A program made the translations under genes and the position numbers. Below are positions 1 to 7,548 of a DNA stretch of 63,307 bases, piece after piece. The notes beneath the pieces are model-generated. The model saw nothing but the letters and a program-made list of their open reading frames with translations, searched no databases and was not told the DNA's origin. Source of the DNA: JAABRU01 sp050180235 (GTDB taxonomy: Bacteria; Desulfobacterota; Desulfobacteria; Desulfobacterales; Desulfococcaceae); contig JBFXEJ010000021.1 in assembly GCA_050180235.1 (NCBI GenBank), positions 1-63,307 on the forward strand, in the 5' to 3' direction. The first letter of the stretch is position 1. Each line of letters starts with the position of its first letter.

Positions 1-2
1 CT

Positions 3-1649
3 AATTTGATATTTCAGAGTGATGACGGCTGCGAGAAAATATATCGTTTTGTTTTTTCTCAGTGGAAAGAAAGTTATTCTTGCAATACCATTTATTCTGT
101 TGATATGACTGTTAGGGATTGTACAAACCCTGCTTGTCAGCCTTGCTCTCCTTCTACTTTCAATCTTTCTGTTGGTGCCGGTGGTACAGTTTCCGGTAAT
201 GCTTGCTCTAAAACTGTTTCTGGTCCCGGGACTTTTCAGTCTACGCCTCCTGAGTGTGCCTGTTCTGTTTCTGTAACTGCTGTTTCTGATATTGCCGAAC
301 TTTATCCTTTATGGACATGTGACGGAGAATATTGTTCTATTATCGGTGATTCGGTTTCCTGTTCGATTGGTGATGAAGATGGTGGCGAGACTGATCATTG
401 TTCGGTCGAGTTTATCACTGCTTCTCAGCGTGATAAAACTCGCTGTATAGATTCCCTTGGATTAGAAGATGGTGATACTGTCGGCAATTGGACTTGGAAA
501 TCTTTGGGTACGGATGAACAATGCAGGGGGCTTTATGTTTTAAGTTATATTGTTAAGAGTGGCGGGGTTTCCCGTTCTGAGACTGTTCAATTTACGGCTG
601 CTTCTCCCAGGTCTGATTGTACGCCTGGAGTTTCTTATATTAATATCGGTGGCGATTCTACTTCCGGATATGGTCTTGATTCAATTTGTGAATTTCTTAA
701 TGAACGTTTTGATGCGGATGGTGATCTTTCAACTGGTGATGATGATACAGGTGATGATGATATTGATTGGCCTGATATTGTTTCACCTAATGATTTGGAG
801 CCTATTCTTCCGCCTCCTGATTTGGATGAATCTACGCCTCCTCTTGAGGAGCCCCCACTTGGTGAGAATGGGGAAACTTGCGATACCTGTCTTTATAATT
901 TGATGAATCCCATATCTCAAAATGTTGAAGCTCTTAATAATAATATTATTGATGTATCGAAACAACTTTCTGATATGCAGACTCTTTCCAAATCTCAGAG
1001 TGACGCTACCAATGACAAACTTTCTTCTGTTGTTCATAATACCTCTTCAATAGATAATTCTGTTACTTCCATGGATCAGAATCTTTCATCTAAATTGGAT
1101 GATGTTTCTGTTGCTTTGGATGATGTCGCAACTGCTATAAGTGATAAAGAATTTAATTTTGATGATTCCAGCATTGTATCTGCCATTGAAAATAATGTCT
1201 GGACTGAAGAAAATGAAGTTAATGCTATGACAACTTATAATGATCAGGTTACACCGGAAGTTCAGTCTGTTGCCAATTCTGAGCAGTCTAAAATTGATAA
1301 TTCTGTTGGTTCAAATGTGGCTGATTATGCTTCCAAAAATGATGTTGATACTGATTTCAGTCAGGTTTCGGAATTGGATTCGGATATAAATCAGAATAAA
1401 GAGACTATTAATACTGGGCTTTCTCAGATTAAGGAAGTTGTTGATGATATTGCTTCTGACAAGGTTGGTGTCCGGCTTATTGATCCTGAATGCTCTTTGT
1501 CTCTTTCTCTTTCTCTTGGCTCGGAATCGGATAATATTGATTTAAATTTTTGTAACTGGGCTGATGTTCTAGATACTATGGGATTGGCTTTGCTTGGGCT
1601 TGTTTATATTCGTGCTTTTATAATTCAGTTGGAAGCATTGGGGGATTAA
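3..1649 (+). CDS. TspB/pIII-like phage adsorption minor coat protein (5' end outside window)
   Basis: Large minor virion protein that would sit at the phage tip and bind the host receptor. The frame is open to the window edge, so the start and signal peptide are missing; the first possible start seen is a TTG at position 6. The visible 547 residues show a cysteine-rich N-terminal half (about residues 35-215), an Asp/Gly-rich stretch (about 236-252), a Pro/Glu-rich linker (about 262-285), a long Ser/Asp-rich predicted coiled-coil region (about 295-480) and one C-terminal hydrophobic helix after the motif FCNWAD, the layout of TspB/pIII-type proteins. It is followed after 2 bp by a pVI-like gene and then zot, the canonical inovirus order. 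Family assignment is by architecture and position, not by strong sequence motifs. Confidence 0.68.
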   Translation, partial: NLIFQSDDGCEKIYRFVFSQWKESYSCNTIYSVDMTVRDCTNPACQPCSPSTFNLSVGAGGTVSGNACSKTVSGPGTFQSTPPECACSVSVTAVSDIAELYPLWTCDGEYCSIIGDSVSCSIGDEDGGETDHCSVEFITASQRDKTRCIDSLGLEDGDTVGNWTWKSLGTDEQCRGLYVLSYIVKSGGVSRSETVQFTAASPRSDCTPGVSYINIGGDSTSGYGLDSICEFLNERFDADGDLSTGDDDTGDDDIDWPDIVSPNDLEPILPPPDLDESTPPLEEPPLGENGETCDTCLYNLMNPISQNVEALNNNIIDVSKQLSDMQTLSKSQSDATNDKLSSVVHNTSSIDNSVTSMDQNLSSKLDDVSVALDDVATAISDKEFNFDDSSIVSAIENNVWTEENEVNAMTTYNDQVTPEVQSVANSEQSKIDNSVGSNVADYASKNDVDTDFSQVSELDSDINQNKETINTGLSQIKEVVDDIASDKVGVRLIDPECSLSLSLSLGSESDNIDLNFCNWADVLDTMGLALLGLVYIRAFIIQLEALGD

Positions 1650-1651
1650 AT

Positions 1652-2068
1652 ATGGCTTTGCCTTTGTTGCCGGCTCTCGGCTTTATTGGGGGGGCTTTAC
1701 TTTCTTTTCTGAAATCTTATGCTTTCAGAATTATTATTTACAAGACTCTTCTTACTGGGGCGATTCTTGTTCTTCTTCCCCGTGTTGTTTCCTGGTTCTT
1801 GTCATCCTCCGGTGTATCTCTGATTAATTATTTTATTACTCAGGTCTCGCCGGATTTTGCCATGTTTTTTCAGGACAGTTTCTTTGCTGAAGTTGTCGGG
1901 CTTGGGGCATGGTTTGGCAGTCATTTGCAGCTCGATGCTTGTGTTTCTGTTCTTTTAAGCGCTTATCTGTCTGCTTTTTCAATACGTATCACCAAAAAAT
2001 TTATGAATTTTATTACTACGGCCGGATTTAGATATACTCAGATTCCGCTGCCTGGAATGGGGTCTTAA
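1652..2068 (+). CDS. pVI-like (DUF2523-type) inovirus membrane minor coat protein
   Basis: 138-residue, strongly hydrophobic protein with about three membrane segments (N-terminal 5-20, 28-50 and about 85-110) and a short basic C-terminal tail, the size and shape of the DUF2523/pVI family that caps the phage particle together with pIII and is needed to release virions from the inner membrane. It lies between the pIII-like gene and zot, and its TAA stop shares one base with the ATG of zot (TAATG), implying translational coupling. No catalytic motif is expected. The name rests on length, topology and position. Confidence 0.7.
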   Translation: MALPLLPALGFIGGALLSFLKSYAFRIIIYKTLLTGAILVLLPRVVSWFLSSSGVSLINYFITQVSPDFAMFFQDSFFAEVVGLGAWFGSHLQLDACVSVLLSAYLSAFSIRITKKFMNFITTAGFRYTQIPLPGMGS

Positions 2069-3225
2069 TGATATATTGTTCGACGGGTAAAAATGGCGCT
2101 GGAAAAACTTACTGGGTTGTCCGGACTGTTCGTGACAAATATATGGAATGTGTCCGGGGTGTATGGCGTGTAAAAGATGAATATCTTGTTCTTACCAATA
2201 TAAACGGTTTTAATCATGAAAATGTTTTTCAGCTTGATGATTTGTTGGAAAAAGCAGGAGGTATAAGCAAATTTTTTAATTTTGATTATCAGACGCATCT
2301 TACTGAGGAGGCGGCTGCTGATGGTAAATCTATTGTATATCTTATAGATGAATGTCAGAGTTTTTTTCGGAAGTATCTCAGAGATCAGGATGTTTTTCTT
2401 TATTTTGAAAAACATCGGCATCTTGGTCACGTCATTTACATGACAACTCAGCATTTAAGTAAGATTCCTTCCGATTTGCGGCATCTGATTGAGTATGAAG
2501 TTAAGGCTGTTCCCCGCGGTGTCGGTATTCCCGGCACTTTCATCTATAATTTCCGTTCTGATGGGGATCATGTTAAACGTCAGATATGGAAAGTTGACAA
2601 GTCTGTTTTTTCTCTTTATAAAAGTCAGGAATTTTCTGAGTCTGAAAAACTCAGAAATCCGCTTTTGAAGTGGGTTTTTATTGGGCTTATTTTTACCGGC
2701 GGGTCGTTTTATTTTTTTCTTGATTCCATGAAATTTTTTGACAGAAAGAAACCTGATCAGATTGCTGCCGGTTCTTCTTCTCCTTCATCGGCTCCTTTGG
2801 CCCCTCAGGTTAAGAAAAATTATGTTGTTCCTGATATTGTCTACGATTCTGAATTTGATTTTATTGAACCCAAAAAAAAGTTTAAACTTTACAAAACAAA
2901 GGTTAATGTTGGGGGTACAGAGTATAAGAGGGTTAAACTCAATACTGTTGATTTTTATAATGCTGCTTTAAAACGTCATGTCACCTATATTTATAATCCT
3001 GTTTTGGAGCAGTTTCAATCTTATGAGCAGGCCAAAGATCAGGTTGAAATGGTTATGACTTTTAACGGAGCTTCTTATTATATGTTCGTTCCGTCTTATT
3101 CTGTCGAGTCTGATTTTGGCGGTTTTGATAACACCAGGAGCGGGGGGGGAGGTAGCTCTCCGAGCGACCGAACCTCCCCCCCCGCTCCTCCGAAGGTTAG
3201 GGAAGAGCCAAGCTATGATTCTTAG
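2068..3225 (+). CDS. zot: Zot-like phage assembly ATPase (gene I protein)
   Basis: Inner-membrane ATPase that drives extrusion and assembly of filamentous phage. The N-terminal cytoplasmic P-loop domain has a Walker A at residues 7-14 (GKNGAGKT), a Walker B at about 89-97 (IVYLIDECQ) and the typical polar HRHLGHVIYMTTQHL segment. A single membrane helix lies at about residues 201-222, followed by a periplasmic C-terminal region of about 160 residues ending in a Gly/Ser/Pro-rich tail. Length 385 aa is normal for the family. The start overlaps the pVI-like stop by one base; the 3' end overlaps the next gene by 11 bp. The codons for the Gly-rich tail form one arm of a perfect 17-bp inverted repeat described separately. 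Confidence 0.93.
   Translation: MIYCSTGKNGAGKTYWVVRTVRDKYMECVRGVWRVKDEYLVLTNINGFNHENVFQLDDLLEKAGGISKFFNFDYQTHLTEEAAADGKSIVYLIDECQSFFRKYLRDQDVFLYFEKHRHLGHVIYMTTQHLSKIPSDLRHLIEYEVKAVPRGVGIPGTFIYNFRSDGDHVKRQIWKVDKSVFSLYKSQEFSESEKLRNPLLKWVFIGLIFTGGSFYFFLDSMKFFDRKKPDQIAAGSSSPSSAPLAPQVKKNYVVPDIVYDSEFDFIEPKKKFKLYKTKVNVGGTEYKRVKLNTVDFYNAALKRHVTYIYNPVLEQFQSYEQAKDQVEMVMTFNGASYYMFVPSYSVESDFGGFDNTRSGGGGSSPSDRTSPPAPPKVREEPSYDS
3137..3188. other. Perfect 17-bp inverted repeat with G8/C8 tracts inside the 3' end of zot
   Basis: Left arm 3137-3153 (GGAGC, eight G, AGGT) and right arm 3172-3188 (exact reverse complement) flank an 18-base loop. The stem is almost entirely G-C, so it would be extremely stable in single-stranded phage DNA and in mRNA. 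No T-run follows it. It translates as Gly-rich then Pro-rich residues, and its base composition is unlike the AT-rich surroundings. It could be a packaging signal, an origin structure, or an mRNA structure separating zot from the next gene; the sequence alone does not decide. Confidence 0.8.
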
Positions 3226-3559
3226 ATTTTTTTTGCTTCTTTTTTTGGCGTTGCCTGTCGGAACCCAGGCTGCAGATTATTATTATCCTACTCTTGAACA
3301 GGCTTTGTCTGCTGCTATGATTCAGGGTTTTACCGGTTTTTCTACTGATTCAGATCCTTTTAAATGTTGGGATGTTTCTTGGGATATACACGGAGGTAAT
3401 CATTATTCTCCTACTTTTGATTATTCTCCCGTCTGTCTCTCTGAATATGAGTTACATGGGGTTTTTCTTGACAGATACGAGTCTTATAAATTTCTTAAAG
3501 GACTGGCGGGCATTGTCTGCGGTCTTCTCTTTATTGGGGCAGTTATTCACAATATGTAA
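3215..3559 (+). CDS. Small secreted/membrane inovirus protein of unknown function
   Basis: 114-residue protein with an N-terminal signal peptide (MILRFFLLLFLALPVGTQA) and a C-terminal membrane helix (about residues 96-112). The middle part contains three cysteines and aromatic-rich stretches (ADYYYPTLEQ). The ATG at 3215 is preferred because the signal peptide starts there; it overlaps the end of zot by 11 bp in another frame and lies just after the GC-rich hairpin. The position directly after zot and the signal-plus-anchor shape suggest an envelope role in virion assembly or superinfection, but no family is recognised. Its stop is 1 bp from the end of the convergent DUF4124 gene. Confidence 0.7.
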   Translation: MILRFFLLLFLALPVGTQAADYYYPTLEQALSAAMIQGFTGFSTDSDPFKCWDVSWDIHGGNHYSPTFDYSPVCLSEYELHGVFLDRYESYKFLKGLAGIVCGLLFIGAVIHNM

Positions 3560-3560
3560 T

Positions 3561-4418
3561 TCAGTTCTCTGTGCATGTTACATCAATATTTGTAATATCC
3601 CATTTTTCAGATGGTGTTTTGTATCTCCTGTATACTTTTTTATCTTCCCTTATAAGGTCTGAACGGTTTCCACCTATATTTGTCAGATTTGCTCTGACAG
3701 ATTTTCTCCTTCCGTTTCTGTCTGTGCATATAATTTCAGCTTCGAGTTTTTCGCAGTATTCACCGTCTGAAACTCTGCCCCTTACGTTAAGCATATCTCC
3801 TACTCTGTTGGCGCTTATATTGAAAGTATATCCGTTACATTCATAAATGCCTGGTGAAAGTTCCCTGAATCCTGTTTTTTTTTCCGGTCTCTTCGTATAG
3901 GATGCGGGGGTATAGCTTGCTGATCCGTCCGGTGCTGGTGTTCGGCTTGTCCTGTATTCCGGGTTTTGCCTGGCATATTTTCTTACCGGTTCCGGTCTGC
4001 TTACCTCTGCTTCCCAGGCTCTCTCCACAATGTTTAAATTTTCCGGTGGTATGTTGGTATAATGCTTTATTCCCTTTTCATCAGTCCATGAGTATATTTT
4101 CGGTTTGCGGGTTGCGGGGGGTTTATTACGGTTTACAGTGCGGTTTACATGATATAATGGCTTTCCTGTCTGTATTTTGGGATTATAAGTTATTGCACTG
4201 AGATCAAGATCAGGCTTTGGGGTATAGTTTTTTACTTTGATAGGCGGAGCTGAATTTTTTTCAGGTTCGGCATATCCGGTTTTCTCTTTTATATAGTTCA
4301 TGGTGTCATCAATATAGGTATTGTTCGGGGTTTTCTGGTATAAGATAAAACCTGTGCACATAGCACAGAGAAAAAGCATTAACCATATTATGACAAAAGA
4401 ATCTTTCTGATTGTTCAT
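3561..4418 (-). CDS. DUF4124-containing membrane-anchored envelope protein, prophage accessory gene
   Basis: 285 residues: short N-terminal cytoplasmic tail, one membrane anchor (about residues 9-26), a Pro/Lys-rich linker, then a DUF4124 motif (IYSWTDEKGIKHYTNIPP, about residues 108-126) and a C-terminal cysteine-containing domain (about 185-285). DUF4124 is found in periplasmic proteins of Gram-negative bacteria; its role is unclear. The gene lies convergent to the phage structural genes and its start overlaps the end of the repressor gene by 4 bp (ATGA), so it should be transcribed with the repressor in the lysogen. That suggests a moron-type gene altering the host envelope, for example excluding related phages; this is inference. 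Confidence 0.7.
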   Translation of the reverse strand: MNNQKDSFVIIWLMLFLCAMCTGFILYQKTPNNTYIDDTMNYIKEKTGYAEPEKNSAPPIKVKNYTPKPDLDLSAITYNPKIQTGKPLYHVNRTVNRNKPPATRKPKIYSWTDEKGIKHYTNIPPENLNIVERAWEAEVSRPEPVRKYARQNPEYRTSRTPAPDGSASYTPASYTKRPEKKTGFRELSPGIYECNGYTFNISANRVGDMLNVRGRVSDGEYCEKLEAEIICTDRNGRRKSVRANLTNIGGNRSDLIREDKKVYRRYKTPSEKWDITNIDVTCTEN

Positions 4419-4918
4419 CCTGCTTTCCTTTTTTCCAATTCTCTCCTGATGGTTTCCAGTTCCTCTTTCATCCGTTTTTTTTCGATAATTCTCTGATTGT
4501 ATCCTTCAAGCTCCCGGAGTTCTTCCTCGTTCATCTCTCTGAGCATCTGGGTGATCTTTTCTATCATCCGGTCTTTCGGATCTGTTTCCCCACTTCCGGG
4601 TTGGTCGTCTTGATCCGGATGATCATCTGCTGCGTGATTCCCCAGAAGCGCACTCGGTTCTTTTTGGGTTGGTGTCAAAAGTGCGGATTCCGCACTTTTG
4701 GAAAGTTCCCTGCCGAGGATCAGCATGTCCAGATGTGTTGTTCCAAAAAAATTTGCGATTTGTTCTTTTTTAGAGTCTGAGAAGTTCTTTTTATTATTTA
4801 ATAAAGCACTTATATGTCTTTGATCTACATTTATGTTTTCTCCTAAGACTTTTTGAGTAATTTTCTTAGAATTCATAATATGTCTTAATGCAATTGTGAA
4901 ATATTTTTTGTTTTCCAT
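4415..4918 (-). CDS. Phage repressor with N-terminal XRE-type helix-turn-helix
   Basis: 167-residue protein. Residues about 8-65 form an XRE/Cro-C1-type helix-turn-helix (KKITQKVLGENINVDQRHIS region). A charged, probably disordered linker follows, then a long Glu/Arg/Lys-rich coiled coil (about 115-165) suited to dimerisation. It is transcribed divergently from a small Cro-like gene across a 122-bp AT-rich region with a perfect 13-bp inverted repeat, the layout of a lysis/lysogeny switch. No LexA-type peptidase domain is visible, so induction by RecA-stimulated self-cleavage is not indicated. Confidence 0.8.
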   Translation of the reverse strand: MENKKYFTIALRHIMNSKKITQKVLGENINVDQRHISALLNNKKNFSDSKKEQIANFFGTTHLDMLILGRELSKSAESALLTPTQKEPSALLGNHAADDHPDQDDQPGSGETDPKDRMIEKITQMLREMNEEELRELEGYNQRIIEKKRMKEELETIRRELEKRKAG

Positions 4919-4986
4919 AATTTTAATTTTTTTATATCAGATAAATGTGTAAGAAATCAAACTCATAAAAAATGTGTAGATTTATC

Positions 4987-5035
4987 TTGACATACACCTT
5001 ATTTATATGATATATATACACGTAAATAAGGTGTA
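4987..5035 (+). promoter_or_regulatory. Prophage switch promoter with palindromic operator
   Basis: A -35 box TTGACA (4987-4992) and a -10 box TATATA (5011-5016) lie 18 bases apart upstream of the Cro-like gene. A perfect 13-bp inverted repeat (TACACCTTATTTA at 4993-5005, TAAATAAGGTGTA at 5023-5035) brackets the -10, so a bound dimer would block transcription. Two further TGTGTA half-sites (in AAATGTGTAAG and AAATGTGTAGA, about 4944-4981) lie toward the repressor gene and may control it. The arrangement fits autoregulation plus repression of the rightward phage operon. Confidence 0.65.
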
Positions 5036-5040
5036 AAAAT

Positions 5041-5271
5041 ATGAGACTTAAAAGTGGGATTTTAAAAAGGTTATCGATAAGTACGGGTATAGACTCAAGG
5101 CATTTGGCGGGGTATGTTTCTACTTGTATCCGTCCTGGAAGAAAACGTGCTGAGTTTCTGGAAAGAATAACGACTCAGTTGGGCTTCCCGGTTCCCAAAG
5201 AGCTTTGGGTATTCGGTTCAAAGGATGAAATCAAAGCAGCCCTTATGAAGGGTGAGAGGAGATCACAATGA
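5041..5271 (+). CDS. Small Cro-like DNA-binding protein
   Basis: 76 residues; the segment from about 10 to 45 (RLSISTGIDSRHLAGYVSTC) reads as a helix-turn-helix of the Cro/transcriptional-repressor kind, followed by LERITTQLGFPVPKELW, a pattern shared with small phage XRE proteins. It starts 6 bp after the palindromic operator and is the first gene of the rightward operon, so it is probably the Cro counterpart of the divergent repressor. Its stop overlaps the next start by 4 bp. No other domains. Confidence 0.6.
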   Translation: MRLKSGILKRLSISTGIDSRHLAGYVSTCIRPGRKRAEFLERITTQLGFPVPKELWVFGSKDEIKAALMKGERRSQ

Positions 5272-5510
5272 AAATGTATCAGATACCGCTTCCGTTTTTT
5301 TCTGAAGATTACCATAGGGTTGTTATGGAAATTTTGACTGATCGGGGTAAACAGATTTCTGATGATATGTTTGATCGTCTTTCCCGTCTTATGGAGTATT
5401 TTGAATTTATTTCTGATATTCTTATGAGAAGCAGGAATTATTTTTATGTTTCTTTCTATGGCTATAAAAGTCTTTTTGTAAGACATTATGTATCTGGCTG
5501 GGCAGGTTGA
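5268..5510 (+). CDS. Small phage protein of unknown function
   Basis: 80 residues, rich in aromatic residues and without recognisable motifs (MKMYQIPLPFFSEDYHR start). The ATG overlaps the stop of the Cro-like gene (ATGA), with a GAGGAG-type ribosome-binding site inside that gene, so translation is coupled. In other inoviruses this part of the early operon encodes the single-stranded-DNA-binding protein and small regulators; nothing here proves such a role. Confidence 0.55.
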   Translation: MKMYQIPLPFFSEDYHRVVMEILTDRGKQISDDMFDRLSRLMEYFEFISDILMRSRNYFYVSFYGYKSLFVRHYVSGWAG

Positions 5511-5512
5511 GA

Positions 5513-5890
5513 ATGAAAACATATGAAGATGAAAAAATAGAATGTGCGCTTTTGTTTTTAAGGGATATCAAGAAATCTCTTAATGATGATGATAAAATCC
5601 GGATTAATGTTGTTATGGAGATTCTTAAATGCGGTTTTGAAAAGGAGGTTCCTGCTGCCTTGATGAATATCTGCCGCTATTGCGGAAAGTCCTTTCGGTC
5701 TGATTCCGGGTTCTGTTCTTTTGACCTTATGCCTTTTGCTGCTACTGCGCCCTGTTGTATCTGGCCTGGTATCTGTCCTGAATGGATGGATGGTAAATGT
5801 TCATGGTTTGTCTGCAGTGAGTGTTCTAACCGTCCATATCTTTTGGGAACATCTGAAAATACAGGGACTGATCCGGAATTTGAAAAATGA
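5513..5890 (+). CDS. Small cysteine-rich (zinc-ribbon-like) phage protein
   Basis: 125 residues from ATG 5513 (an in-frame TTG at 5507 is the alternative). The N-terminal half is helical and charged. The C-terminal half has paired cysteines, CRYCGKSF, then CC, C, C and CSEC, which could bind zinc. It follows the upstream gene by 2 bp, and its stop overlaps the start of a 33-aa ORF. Function unknown; a DNA- or RNA-binding role is plausible from the knuckle-like cysteines but not shown. Confidence 0.55.
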   Translation: MKTYEDEKIECALLFLRDIKKSLNDDDKIRINVVMEILKCGFEKEVPAALMNICRYCGKSFRSDSGFCSFDLMPFAATAPCCIWPGICPEWMDGKCSWFVCSECSNRPYLLGTSENTGTDPEFEK

Positions 5891-5988
5891 AAGAATTTTT
5901 GTCTGTTTTTCTGCTTTTTGCAGTTTATCTTTTGGGCTTGGCGGTATTTGTGTATTGGCCTTATGTTTTTGGCATTTTCCCGTGGTGA
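5887..5988 (+). CDS. 33-aa hydrophobic miniprotein, translationally coupled
   Basis: Starts with ATG overlapping the TGA of the upstream gene (ATGA) and ends 13 bp before the DUF3102-like gene, whose ribosome-binding site AAAGGAGAT follows its stop. The product is one membrane helix with a short charged N-terminus (MKEFLSVFLLFAVYLLGLAV, then an aromatic-rich tail). The size matches the tiny inovirus tip proteins pVII and pIX (33 and 32 aa in Ff phage), but the position in the early operon and lack of similarity leave this open. Confidence 0.5.
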   Translation: MKEFLSVFLLFAVYLLGLAVFVYWPYVFGIFPW

Positions 5989-6001
5989 AAGGAGATTAAA
6001 A

Positions 6002-7039
6002 ATGACACAGCTTGCTGTTTTTGATTACAGTTCCCTTGTTCCGGATGTCAGGGAATTTCTGATTTTGAAAGAAAAAACTATCAAATATCGGATGGCCACC
6101 AGTATCATTGATACAGGCCGTGACCTTATCGAAGCCAAAGAAAAATGCGGGCACGGGACTTTTCTGCCCTGGGTAAATCATGCCTTTGGCATGAGTAAAG
6201 AACGTGCTGCCGAATATATGCGGGTTGCGAAAGAGTTTAACGGTATAGATTCCAATCTCCTTGATCAGTTCGGCAAGTCTGCGCTTGTGATGCTCTCTTC
6301 CCGCTCCATGCCTGCCGAAGTAAAAGAAAAGGCTTTTGATCTTGCTGAATCAGGTGAGCATGTCAGTGCTGATGTGGTCAAAAAGCTTCGTGAGGAAATT
6401 AGTCTTTTGGAGCATCATAATGCTAAAAAGGATATGGAAATAAGAGGATTAAGTCGTGCTAATGAAAATCTTGAATTTCGTTTGGATGAATTAGAGAATC
6501 AGGTTCCTGAAGTTAAGGTTATTGAAAAGGAAGTCCTGGTTGATGTGGTTCCTGAAGATTATGATTCTTTAAAATCCAAAGCATCTCAGGTTGATTCTGT
6601 TCTTGAAGAAATTGATGACCTTCGGGATGAAATGAACCGGGATCGTAAGGAATTTGATGATCTCAGAATTGAGCAGGATATATTAACTTCTGTTGTTCGC
6701 ATTCATGACGGGATTGAACTTATTCATACGGCTCTTAATGTACCCGGAGTTGATGGTTACAGGCTTTCTGTTTCTGATCAGTTTATGATTGCTGACTGTA
6801 TCCGCTTTTTGCTTCCCATGATCTCTGTTGTTCCGGGACTTGAATATACTGATAAATGTTCCCGTGATAAGCTTCTCCGTTCCGGTTTTACGCTGATCCG
6901 TCCGGATGATGAAAACAATCTGATTAAAAAATATGACGGTTCCGGGGTGTGGTCTGTGCATTCCCGGTATGATAACAGAAAGAGTTACAGGGATGCTCTG
7001 AAATCGCTTTCTGCTGATGATATGGTGATACTTGCATGA
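6002..7039 (+). CDS. DUF3102-like protein with central coiled coil
   Basis: 345 residues. The N-terminal about 110 residues (GRDLIEAKEKCGHGTFLPWV and AAEYMRVAKEF) match the DUF3102 pattern, a helical domain found in phage and plasmid proteins with DNA-associated roles. A long coiled coil spans about 120-230, followed by a C-terminal domain of about 110 residues without recognised motif. The ATG at 6002 is chosen for the strong AAAGGAGAT site 5 bases upstream. It is the last gene of the rightward operon and directly precedes a non-coding block with two big inverted repeats, so a role in replication or partition at that block is possible. It is not a recognisable rolling-circle Rep. Confidence 0.65.
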   Translation: MTQLAVFDYSSLVPDVREFLILKEKTIKYRMATSIIDTGRDLIEAKEKCGHGTFLPWVNHAFGMSKERAAEYMRVAKEFNGIDSNLLDQFGKSALVMLSSRSMPAEVKEKAFDLAESGEHVSADVVKKLREEISLLEHHNAKKDMEIRGLSRANENLEFRLDELENQVPEVKVIEKEVLVDVVPEDYDSLKSKASQVDSVLEEIDDLRDEMNRDRKEFDDLRIEQDILTSVVRIHDGIELIHTALNVPGVDGYRLSVSDQFMIADCIRFLLPMISVVPGLEYTDKCSRDKLLRSGFTLIRPDDENNLIKKYDGSGVWSVHSRYDNRKSYRDALKSLSADDMVILA

Positions 7040-7045
7040 CATTTA

Positions 7046-7124
7046 GCAATCCCTACAGAATCATGCCTTTTGGGATTTCCAACGCTTCATGAAATCTCAA
7101 AAGGCATGATTCTGTTGGGATTGC
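7046..7124. other. 34-bp near-perfect inverted repeat, candidate phage origin/packaging hairpin or terminator
   Basis: Left arm 7046-7079 and right arm 7091-7124 are reverse complements except for two positions, around an 11-base loop (7080-7090). It starts 7 bp after the stop of the DUF3102-like gene. No T-run follows, so a simple intrinsic terminator is less likely than a structure used by single-stranded phage DNA, for example the packaging hairpin or a complementary-strand origin. A CT-rich tract (about 7204-7231) follows. Confidence 0.75.
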
Positions 7125-7266
7125 GGGTTACTTTCTCTGAGTCTGTTTTAATGTGGTATCTTGGCGCATTAGGGGGGGCGGGGCGGATTTTTAACCTGAA
7201 ACCCTTCTCTCTCTCTTTCTCTCTCTCGCTCCTCCCGGTTTGAGAGTGATGCCCAAGTACAGGAAA

Positions 7267-7470
7267 ATCAAAAAGTTTTGAACTGTGTCAAGAGAACTGT
7301 TAAGATGATTTTTTTCAGTTTTTAAATTTTTTTTTAGCGGACAGTCTTTATTTCCATTTATTTCAAATCTATTATGATTTTTATTTAAATAACGTAAAAA
7401 AAAAATTGAAAAACTGAAAAAAATCAACCTTTAAAGTCCTTCTCTTGACACAGTTCAAAATCTTTTTGAT
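7267..7470. other. Long imperfect inverted repeat (arms about 75 bp) upstream of the integrase
   Basis: Left arm 7267-7339 pairs with right arm 7393-7470 with a few one- to three-base gaps; the outer 27 bases (CAAAAAGTTTTGAACTGTGT on the left) and the inner GATTTTTTTCAGTTTTT block match almost exactly. The loop is about 53 bases and AT-rich. No ORF is supported inside it. The arms resemble a miniature inserted element or a large phage origin structure; the right arm also supplies the -35 box of the likely integrase promoter. Confidence 0.75.
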
Positions 7471-7475
7471 ATGAT
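7445..7475 (+). promoter_or_regulatory. Possible integrase promoter
   Basis: TTGACA (7445-7450) and TATGAT (7470-7475) are separated by 19 bases, slightly long. The -35 lies in the right arm of the long inverted repeat. A second TTGACA occurs at 7523-7528 but is too close to the start codon for a normal -10. Moderate-to-low support. Confidence 0.35.
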
Positions 7476-7548
7476 GTCGTATAGCAGAATCTCTCAAACC
7501 ACTGCACAGTAATTTTTTTTATTTGACAGTATAGAGGATTGAAGAATT

